A DNA stretch of 10,925 nucleotides, from assembly GCA_011522945.1 (NCBI GenBank), contig WTHY01000045.1:19069-29993 (forward strand), in the 5' to 3' direction. Position 1 is the first letter of the stretch. Each line of letters starts with the position of its first letter. The notes beneath the pieces are model-generated. The model worked only from the letters and a program-made list of their open reading frames with translations, did no database searches and was not told where the DNA came from. Both the position numbers and the translations under genes were made by a program. Shown piece by piece: positions 6,038 through 10,925 of this stretch. This DNA is from Alphaproteobacteria bacterium. Its GTDB lineage: Bacteria; Pseudomonadota; Alphaproteobacteria; Puniceispirillales; Puniceispirillaceae.

Positions 6038-7366
6038 CTAGAGCCGTAATTCTGCTGTACTGCTGTCCAGACCAGTTAAAAGAGCGCCAATAACCCAGAC
6101 GAGTGCGTCCATCCTGTCAGGTGATTGGCCTGCGGGCATGTCTGGTGAAAAGGCACATAGCTGATCTGTAAGCTCTGGAAAGCTATCTGCATGTCTGATT
6201 TCATCTCGTGCATAAGCAGCGGCAATAGGCGCTGCCCGTTCAGCCTTGCCACGCATAGCCCGTGCCCGCCGAATTGGCAGTCTCACGCCAGATTGGCGCA
6301 GCAATTGTTCTATTAATTGTCCACCTTGATTGACTTCTGCCACGACAGCATCGGCCCGCCATTTTTCTGCAATTCTACGTAATCGTCTTATCCACTGGTC
6401 TGGTGTGCCAGCACATGACGCATCCTCCAACACCCAGATCACGCCATCAGCTGTTTTGCCAGCTACGATGATACCTGTTTCATCTTGCCCACCAACTGAC
6501 GGATCTACACCAATGAGACATCTCACCAGTTCACCTCGTTTGGGCGGGGTGCAAACAAGTGAAGCAAGAGCATCCCTTTGCCATAAAGCACCTTTATATT
6601 GGGCTAGCAACTCACCCCCTAATTCCTGACGTGCCAAATCGCCACTACCAAGACGCATCTGGATGCTTGCCAAGAATTGGGGCGCCAAATGTGCAGCATT
6701 TTCATGTGTTGTGCCTTGAACCAATATCGTATCAGGGGCGGCTGCTAGGTCTCTTAACCAGGTTTTTGGACGTGGTGTTGTCGTTGCTACAAGGCGCGGA
6801 TTGCGCCCCTGCCGCAAGCCAAGTAAAAGATTGTCAAATGCAAGCGGGTAGCGCCATTTCGCTATCTCATCTGCCCAGGCAGCTTCCCATTCTGGCCCGC
6901 GCAATTGATCAGGCGCGTCTGCCGCATAGCAAAATGCCCGCACCCCATTATTCCAGACAAGCATTCGGCGTGAAGGTAACCAATGCGGCACCTTCTGCGG
7001 ATGAGCAATTGATAAAAGACCAGACGCACCCTCGACCATTACAGACCGAACATCATGCCATGTCTCGCCTACAAGTGCGATACGCCGCACAAGCTGATTT
7101 TCAGCTAGCATGCGAATCCACTCAGCACCTGCACGTGTCTTTCCAAACCCACGACCAGCTATCAGCAACCAAACCCGCCAATCCCCACCTTCTGGTGGCA
7201 ATTGTTTTTTACGCGCCCATAAAGACCAATCTGTTAGCAAATACTGAATTTCCTCAATCGAGAGGGATTCAATCAGTTTGGCCCTCATCTCCTTTGGCAT
7301 CTGCCGCAGATAAGCGCGCCAATTTGTCTGCAAGCTGTCCTGCGAGATCGGCACGGCTAGTCTCAT
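6038..7366 (-). CDS. terL: Terminase large subunit (packaging ATPase-nuclease)
   Basis: The motor that drives DNA into the capsid and cuts it. Numbered from the 7366 start, Walker A is GRGFGKT (71-77), the acidic Walker B pair is in AAWADEIAKW (Asp166, Glu167), and the coupling motif is in VATTTPRP (193-200). The C-terminal RNase H-like nuclease shows its acidic set: Asp288 in GVDPS, Glu344 in AEVNQGG, and Asp418/Asp420 in PDRMDALVW. The TDWSLWARKKQLPP segment before Walker A is typical of alphaproteobacterial Terminase_6-type and GTA g2 enzymes. The start is uncertain: ATG 7366 overlaps the small-terminase gene by 98 bases without a clear ribosome site. ATG 7297 or 7285 would give more usual lengths, and AAAGGAG sits between those two. 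All catalytic parts are intact. Confidence 0.93.
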   Translation of the reverse strand: MRLAVPISQDSLQTNWRAYLRQMPKEMRAKLIESLSIEEIQYLLTDWSLWARKKQLPPEGGDWRVWLLIAGRGFGKTRAGAEWIRMLAENQLVRRIALVGETWHDVRSVMVEGASGLLSIAHPQKVPHWLPSRRMLVWNNGVRAFCYAADAPDQLRGPEWEAAWADEIAKWRYPLAFDNLLLGLRQGRNPRLVATTTPRPKTWLRDLAAAPDTILVQGTTHENAAHLAPQFLASIQMRLGSGDLARQELGGELLAQYKGALWQRDALASLVCTPPKRGELVRCLIGVDPSVGGQDETGIIVAGKTADGVIWVLEDASCAGTPDQWIRRLRRIAEKWRADAVVAEVNQGGQLIEQLLRQSGVRLPIRRARAMRGKAERAAPIAAAYARDEIRHADSFPELTDQLCAFSPDMPAGQSPDRMDALVWVIGALLTGLDSSTAELRL

Positions 7367-7706
7367 CTTTGTCTAGAATTGTCTCATGCTGGCTTAGAAC
7401 ACGCAGAAGCTGCGCCATTAATTGGTCTGAGCGGCGGCGTTTGGAGCCTACCTGAACGCCTTGATAATAATAAGGAATGTCCTCCCCATGCACAGCACGT
7501 TGCCAGGCTTCGAAGCGCAGCCTGTCAGCTGCCGCCTCCTTAGCGTTATCCATTGCCTCTGCGAAGGACTTACTCAAACCTTGACGGCGCCGCACCGCAG
7601 ATAGGCTCAATCCAGAATGCTCTGCTGAGACCGTAACATTCCCATTATAGGATAAGAAGCAAAGGAAGGCATCATATCTGCCATCATCACTATGCACCAA
7701 ATTCAT
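7269..7706 (-). CDS. terS: Terminase small subunit
   Basis: A 145-residue protein directly before the large terminase. It probably recognises the packaging start site and loads the motor. The N-terminal part (residues 10-45) is a helix-turn-helix-like region, YDAFLCFLSYNGNVTVSAEH then LSLSAVRRRQGLSKSF, as in small terminases that carry an 'A...G.s.s.v...r' recognition helix. The middle (EAAADRLRFEAWQRAVHGE), then YYYQGVQVGSKRRRSDQLMA, resembles a group of alphaproteobacterial phage TerS proteins with a conserved 'R..WegV.....y..G..vg..rr.sD.l' core. The C-terminus is a charged, coiled-coil-prone tail. The ATG at 7706 has only a weak site (CGG) before it, so its translation may be low or regulated. 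An operator-like repeat and promoter elements lie about 55-95 bases upstream. Confidence 0.8.
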   Translation of the reverse strand: MNLVHSDDGRYDAFLCFLSYNGNVTVSAEHSGLSLSAVRRRQGLSKSFAEAMDNAKEAAADRLRFEAWQRAVHGEDIPYYYQGVQVGSKRRRSDQLMAQLLRVLSQHETILDKDETSRADLAGQLADKLARLSAADAKGDEGQTD

Positions 7707-7718
7707 CCGAACTATTGC

Positions 7719-7741
7719 AAAAAAAAGCCAGCTCAGGAGCT
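7719..7741 (-). terminator. Weak terminator-like hairpin in the small-terminase leader
   Basis: On the minus strand AGCT-CCTG-AGCT (7730-7741) forms a short hairpin, followed three bases later by eight T residues (7719-7726). The stem is only four to five base pairs, so termination would be partial at best. It lies between the promoter elements at 7761-7801 and the terS start at 7706, where it could act as an attenuator. Confidence 0.35.
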
Positions 7742-7760
7742 ATTTTCCCGAACCGGCGTC

Positions 7761-7801
7761 ATTATACATTAGGATTTATCCTATTTTGTTCATAATGTCA
7801 A
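7761..7801 (-). promoter_or_regulatory. Promoter elements with TAGGA-N4-TCCTA operator upstream of terS
   Basis: On the minus strand there is a consensus TTGACA (7796-7801), then a perfect inverted repeat TAGGA-TAAA-TCCTA (7770-7783), then a consensus TATAAT (7761-7766). TTGACA and TATAAT are 29 bases apart, too far to work as one sigma-70 promoter. Either a weaker -10 inside the operator (GATAAA, 15 bases from TTGACA) pairs with TTGACA, or TATAAT is used with an activator. In either case the inverted repeat sits where a bound repressor would block RNA polymerase. The repeat overlaps the last codons of the DUF6362-type gene. An identical half-site pair occurs at 8243-8256. Confidence 0.6.
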
Positions 7802-8183
7802 GAGGTTTTTTAACTCTATATAAATTCGTTAACGAAATTAGGCCACGGTGATGTATTTGATAGAGATGTGTTCGTGATCTGCCAATTTGATTTTGCAAGA
7901 GCGCCCATGGTATGCGATTAGCACGCGCCCATAGCAGTTTGCGTTCTAAATCCGGCAACCCCATAAGGAGGTCAATAATATAATACATATCATCTATTTC
8001 GATTGCAGAGGGCAAATATTTCCCCGTTTTGCTTGAGATAGATTCACTTGCCCTATCAATATTACCCCAGATTGACCGCAATTTTTGATGGCGATCCAAG
8101 GGGTTGTTAGGCAAATATTTTAGCGTTCGTGCAGCTGTTTCCAAACATGATTTCATAGCGGTTATTTGGCTATCTTTTGTCAT
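7776..8183 (-). CDS. DUF6362-like helix-turn-helix protein
   Basis: A 135-residue protein that resembles DUF6362 (PF19889), an alphaproteobacterial phage-associated family with a C-terminal helix-turn-helix. The signature region is LLWARANRIPWALLQNQIGR followed by SRTHLYQIHHRGL, matching the family's 'vWaRa.g.pWk.i...fG.sr.ta.r.w...L'. Upstream are the usual first helix (CLETAARTLKYLP), a Trp segment (KLRSIWG) and a second helix pair (IEIDDMYYIIDLLMGLPDLE). The start is ATG 8183, with GGGAGGG four bases or so ahead; an upstream in-frame ATG at 8282 would run through the promoter. It is transcribed toward terS from a promoter overlapped by an operator. Its helix-turn-helix and position make it a candidate regulator of packaging genes, but no function is known to me. 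Confidence 0.65.
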   Translation of the reverse strand: MTKDSQITAMKSCLETAARTLKYLPNNPLDRHQKLRSIWGNIDRASESISSKTGKYLPSAIEIDDMYYIIDLLMGLPDLERKLLWARANRIPWALLQNQIGRSRTHLYQIHHRGLISLTNLYRVKKPLDIMNKIG

Positions 8184-8238
8184 GATCCCTCCCTGACACA
8201 ATTTACATTCCAAGAGTACTGGACATACGACCATATTA

Positions 8239-8268
8239 TTTATAGGATATTTCCTAATTATGTGTGAA
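8239..8268 (-). promoter_or_regulatory. Promoter with overlapping TAGGA-N4-TCCTA operator, before the DUF6362-type gene
   Basis: On the minus strand TTCACA (8263-8268, five of six to the -35 consensus) and TATAAA (8239-8244, five of six to -10) are 18 bases apart. A perfect inverted repeat TAGGA-AATA-TCCTA (8243-8256) fills the spacer and runs into the -10 element. This is the arrangement expected of a repressed phage promoter. The same half-sites and spacing occur at 7770-7783. The leader to ATG 8183 is about 50 bases. Confidence 0.65.
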
Positions 8269-8283
8269 ATCCATTTCATCACC

Positions 8284-8418
8284 TCAAATTTTTTTTCGAC
8301 TCCTAATTTTTAACGAATTCCTTTGTGTATTTGATAGAAACTGATTTGCTGACACGGCTAAATCTGGTGAGATCTATTTTTTGATATCTGGTCGGATAAA
8401 AATTTATGAGCACGCTAT
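8284..8418. promoter_or_regulatory. Divergent control region in front of the repressor gene
   Basis: An AT-rich stretch that should carry the repressor's own promoter, which I cannot place with confidence. It contains a TCCTA half-site at 8301-8305, TTAACGAA at 8310-8317 and TGTATTTGATAGA at 8326-8338; the last two also occur in the same order at 7829-7836 and 7852-7864. Partly symmetrical AGATCT and GATATC elements lie at about 8370-8390. No full TAGGA-N4-TCCTA site is present here, so the repressor may not control itself through that operator. Confidence 0.4.
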
Positions 8419-9141
8419 ATGGAAAAATCGAAACAATTCATATTGGATCTTATTGCAGCTGACCAACAGACAAAAGGGCGGCGCAACCTTCGGCAATTAT
8501 CTCGTGAACTTGGCAAGAATGATGCCTATCTACAGCAATATATCCATCGCGGCTCGCCACGTGTTCTACCAGAACACACGCGATATCATCTTGCCGCTAT
8601 ACTTGGCACTGATGAGCACTATCTAAGGGAGAGCTATTGGCAGGCTGATAGCCCTGTTAGCACCCTGCCGTCTATTCAGTCTATTCCCCTATTGGAGCCA
8701 GAGGCAGGAAATCCGTTTTTATTACAATATTTTGCCCGGCAGGATTTGTTAAAGCTCGTGCCTGCCTCAGATGTAGAACATTTGCGGATGGCTATTATCG
8801 AAGATGATAGTATGGCACCAGATATGCCAGCTGGAACACATATCATGATAAATCTTGCTGATAGGAACTTACGCCTACCTGCAGCAAATAAAGCAGGGCT
8901 GACTACAGACGATATTGCAGAAAATGTTAGCAGGCGCAGCCATCTTGAAAGCTGTCTGTTTTTATTTCGCTATAAGGGCGGGTTAACATTACGCTTTGCA
9001 TCTGAGCATTCAGCATCAGACCAAACGCATCAGCTCGTTAGATTGGCTGCGAGCAACCCAGCCTATGGCACCATCAGAATTGCGAAAACTAATATCCAGC
9101 CAATTGGTAGAGTGATATGGTATGCACGCAGGCTGATTTAG
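8419..9141 (+). CDS. S24-family (CI/LexA-like) transcriptional repressor, catalytic Lys apparently replaced
   Basis: A 240-residue repressor, diverging from the phage-like operon. Residues 1-72 form a helix-turn-helix domain of a type common in alphaproteobacteria (NLRQLSRELGKNDAYLQQYI, then RGSPRVLPE and an AAILGTDEHYL helix). Residues 85-240 are an S24 peptidase/LexA-like domain: Ala96-Gly97 where LexA-type cleavage occurs, the serine motif DDSMAPDMPAGT with Ser131, and the ending NPAYGTIRI...IGRVIWYARRL. The Ala-Gly to Ser distance of 34 equals that of E. coli LexA. The strand expected to read 'LLVKRL' reads LTLRFA, giving Arg192 in place of the catalytic Lys, and about 20 extra residues precede it. 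Self-cleavage may therefore be lost. It is probably the repressor of the paired operators; a host regulator is also possible because this family is widespread in host genomes. Confidence 0.82.
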   Translation: MEKSKQFILDLIAADQQTKGRRNLRQLSRELGKNDAYLQQYIHRGSPRVLPEHTRYHLAAILGTDEHYLRESYWQADSPVSTLPSIQSIPLLEPEAGNPFLLQYFARQDLLKLVPASDVEHLRMAIIEDDSMAPDMPAGTHIMINLADRNLRLPAANKAGLTTDDIAENVSRRSHLESCLFLFRYKGGLTLRFASEHSASDQTHQLVRLAASNPAYGTIRIAKTNIQPIGRVIWYARRLI

Positions 9142-9326
9142 GCTAGGACTGCGCGCTTTAGCCGTAAGCAATCTGCAATCAATGAGGCTTTTAGAGTTGC
9201 AACAAATTCCAGAAGAGCTTGGATACAGCACCAAAAAACCAATAATAAGAGCTTGGGGTAATAGCTCTGTGCAAAATCCATGCACATCAAGATAGACGCC
9301 AATTATAAACAGAAACAAAATTAGCC
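9142..9326. other. Junction between repressor and host methyltransferase gene
   Basis: A 185-base non-coding stretch where the phage-like cluster appears to meet host chromosome. GGCTA at 9140-9144 can pair with TAGCC about 13 bases later, without a T tract. A 10-base direct repeat AAGAGCTTGG occurs at 9213-9222 and 9247-9256. Two tandem hairpins follow: AGAGCT/AGCTCT (9248-9268) and GTGCA/TGCAC (9269-9285). No tRNA, integrase or clear attachment core is seen. A promoter for the methyltransferase should lie here but none stands out. Confidence 0.4.
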
Positions 9327-10721
9327 ATGCGACACCATAAAAGAGTTTCAAATCGAAAAGGGCGGCACGCTAAGTCAGGTGAGGCACATTCAAAGCAGAA
9401 ACTGCCACGCAACACAGCACCCCTAGAACTCACAATAGACCAGATTGGGGCGCGCGGCGACGGTGTGGGAACAGCAATATTTACGCATAATTATGAAACA
9501 AAATCATGGTTATTCTTTGTACCGAACTGCCTGGTAGGCGAAAGGGTGCGTGTACAACCACACAGCCTTTCAAATGGCGGTATTCAGGCTGATTTATTAG
9601 AGCTGATAACACCAAGTCCAGATCGTGTAAGGCCAGCCTGTGCCGTAGCGCATCAATGTGGCGGGTGCCAGTTCCAGTATATGGAAAAAAATGCCTACGC
9701 ACGTCATAAAGAAGCGCTGGTGAAGTCTATTCTGGACCGTGCGGACATTTCTGTTGGTGACTGGCGCCCTATGGACCGCTCTGAGGCACATAGCCGAAGG
9801 CGCGTGCGCTTTGGCTTAAGACGCACGGCAACTGACCTCATTATTGGCCTGAATGAGCGTCATTCAAACCACCTTGTCGTCCCAGAGGGCTGCATCACTA
9901 TTGATAGCACTATACTGAGCCTGCGCTCTGAATTATCGCACCTATTCGCGCCCTATATTTCTGTTGGCATAACAGGTGAGATAATCCTAACAAAATTAGA
10001 TAGAGGTGTTGATATCTTACTGGTTTTAGCCGGTGATATTACAGCTGATCAAATGGCAAAAATGGGACAAGCTGTTAGCACGCTTGCAGATGTAGTGCGC
10101 TTAAGCCTGAGCGAAAATGGAACCACAGCCATACCGCTATATGCACCTGAACCGCCTGTTCTGAGCTGGCCAAATGCCAAGATAACGCCACCTGCCGGTA
10201 GCTTTTTACAAGCCTCCCTAGCAGGTGAAAGAACGCTACAAGCAGCTGTACAAGAAATCGCGAAAGATGCTGTGAATATCGTCGATTTATTCTGTGGTTC
10301 AGGCACACTCAGCCTGCCCCTCCTTGCTAATAATTGCCAACTATATGTTGCTGATACTACTGGCGCGGCTCTGGAGGCCTTACGTGACGCAGCAGATAAA
10401 GCTGGTAGAGGTGGGCAGGTAACAATAGATGCGCGCAATCTTTTTGATGCGCCGTTAACAGCAGCAGACTTATCCAGCGCAGACCTGATTATTTTGGATC
10501 CGCCACGCAGCGGGGCGCGCGCTCAGATTGCTGAAATTGCTAATAGTGGTGTGGCTGTTATTGCCTATATATCCTGTAATCCTCACAGTTTTGCCAAAGA
10601 CTCTATCACGCTCATATCTGCTGGTTATCAATTAGAATGGTGCCAGCCAGTTGACCAATTCTATTTGGCCAGCCATGTTGAGCTAATAGCAAAATTCAGC
10701 CTTCCACCTAGCGGAATTTAA
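9327..10721 (+). CDS. rlmD: Fe-S RNA uracil-5-methyltransferase (RlmD/RumA, TrmA family)
   Basis: A 464-residue enzyme that should transfer a methyl group from S-adenosylmethionine to C5 of a uracil, most likely in 23S rRNA. A basic N-terminal tail is followed by a TRAM domain from about residue 33 (LELTIDQIGARGDGVG to VGERVRVQP). The [4Fe-4S] cysteines are Cys105, Cys111 and Cys114 (CAVAHQCGGCQFQY) and Cys189. The methyltransferase domain has GSFLQAS (291-297), the SAM loop DLFCGSGTLSL (320-330), DPPRSGA (391-397), the nucleophile Cys417 in SCNP, and the general base Glu452 in SHVELIAKF. All key residues are present. The start at 9327 lacks a strong ribosome site, and the true start could be slightly downstream within the basic tail. 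It reads like a normal host gene. TrmA-family paralogues differ in target, so the exact uridine is not certain. Confidence 0.88.
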   Translation: MRHHKRVSNRKGRHAKSGEAHSKQKLPRNTAPLELTIDQIGARGDGVGTAIFTHNYETKSWLFFVPNCLVGERVRVQPHSLSNGGIQADLLELITPSPDRVRPACAVAHQCGGCQFQYMEKNAYARHKEALVKSILDRADISVGDWRPMDRSEAHSRRRVRFGLRRTATDLIIGLNERHSNHLVVPEGCITIDSTILSLRSELSHLFAPYISVGITGEIILTKLDRGVDILLVLAGDITADQMAKMGQAVSTLADVVRLSLSENGTTAIPLYAPEPPVLSWPNAKITPPAGSFLQASLAGERTLQAAVQEIAKDAVNIVDLFCGSGTLSLPLLANNCQLYVADTTGAALEALRDAADKAGRGGQVTIDARNLFDAPLTAADLSSADLIILDPPRSGARAQIAEIANSGVAVIAYISCNPHSFAKDSITLISAGYQLEWCQPVDQFYLASHVELIAKFSLPPSGI

Positions 10722-10732
10722 TACTGTATTTA

Positions 10733-10925
10733 ATGAAAAAGCGCTCTATTTCCATCCGTGGCCACGCCACGTCTGTCTCGTTAGAAGCACCTTTTTGGCG
10801 GGCATTACAACAGCTTGCGCAGGAACGTGGCATGTCTGTTGCCAGCATGGTGACAGAGATTGACGCAAACCGGCAGTCTGGCTTGTCCAGCGCTATAAGA
10901 GTCTATATATTAGAGAGCTTACAGG
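10733..10925 (+). CDS. Ribbon-helix-helix protein (RHH_4 family), N-terminal part
   Basis: The first 64 codons of a plus-strand gene cut by the right edge, starting at ATG 10733, 11 bases after the methyltransferase stop. The protein begins KKRSISIRGHATSVSLEAPF, then continues with LQQLAQERGMSVASMVTEID and SSAIRVYILESL. This is the full pattern of the RHH_4 family (PF13467), small alphaproteobacterial ribbon-helix-helix proteins: the beta strand with SISIRGHATSVSLE, helix A with FWRALQQLA, and helix B from SVASMVTEI. Such folds bind DNA as dimers through the paired strands, but targets for this family are not known to me. The short gap suggests co-transcription with the methyltransferase. No clear Shine-Dalgarno is visible. 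Family members are usually 70-110 residues, so little is missing. Confidence 0.85.
   Translation, partial: MKKRSISIRGHATSVSLEAPFWRALQQLAQERGMSVASMVTEIDANRQSGLSSAIRVYILESLQ

Noticed and set aside
6559..7455. Long plus-strand ORF (298 codons) opposite the terminase genes
   Set aside because: It lies entirely antisense to terL and terS, whose motifs are intact, and its translation shows no domain pattern or translation signals.
8184..8282. N-terminal extension of the DUF6362-type protein from ATG 8282
   Set aside because: It would cover the promoter and operator at 8239-8268. ATG 8183 has a strong GGGAGGG site and gives the family's usual length.
9016..9351. Minus-strand ORF with two hydrophobic stretches (AWLILFLFIIGVYL and ALIIGFLVLY) across the repressor-rlmD gap
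   Set aside because: It can only begin at TTG inside the rlmD start, has no Shine-Dalgarno, and its C-terminal third is the reverse of the repressor gene. The hydrophobicity can come from T-rich sequence. A degraded membrane-protein fragment cannot be excluded.
1..10925. CRISPR arrays, tRNA or rRNA genes, insertion sequences
   Set aside because: Reading both strands I saw no regularly spaced repeats, cloverleaf-like segments, transposase motifs or terminal inverted repeats.

Overview
The window reads as the edge of a tailed-phage-like gene cluster in the chromosome of an alphaproteobacterium. Moderate GC, the alphaproteobacterial style of the S24 repressor, the DUF6362-type protein, the RHH_4-type protein and the RlmD/TrmA-family enzyme all point that way. 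A marine SAR116-like (Puniceispirillum-type) host would fit, but this is inference and no marker gene settles it.

Bases 1-7706 (minus strand, read right to left) form one tightly packed virion-morphogenesis operon: small terminase, large terminase, DUF4055-type portal, an acidic disordered protein where P22-like phages keep their scaffold, a P22-type coat protein, an unknown 86-residue protein, DnaT-like head-tail connector, head-closure candidate, tail-terminator candidate, Phage_tube_2-type tail tube, a 29-codon mini-ORF, and the first 32 codons of a probable tape-measure gene that runs off the left edge. Most junctions are ATGA-type overlaps or gaps under 20 bases. The large exception is 232 bases between the scaffold candidate and the coat gene; it contains a strong intrinsic terminator on the operon's own coding strand.

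Bases 7707-8418 are the control region. A DUF6362-type gene (minus strand) lies between two copies of the same perfect inverted repeat, TAGGA-N4-TCCTA. One copy overlaps a TTCACA-18-TATAAA promoter in front of the DUF6362-type gene. The other lies between TTGACA and TATAAT elements in front of the small terminase gene. Diverging to the right is a repressor with an N-terminal DNA-binding domain and a C-terminal S24 (LexA/CI-like) domain. The inferred circuit is that this repressor holds both minus-strand units off through the paired operators. The repressor keeps the Ala-Gly site and catalytic Ser but appears to have Arg where the catalytic Lys should be, so classical SOS self-cleavage is doubtful.

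Bases 9142-10925 are ordinary host chromosome: a short intergenic stretch, an Fe-S RlmD/TrmA-family RNA uracil-5-methyltransferase and the start of an RHH_4-family gene. No integrase, replication, recombination or lysis gene is present between the repressor and the structural genes or at the right boundary. This leaves open a prophage with its early genes elsewhere, a remnant, or a domesticated GTA-like particle cluster built on a P22-type head.
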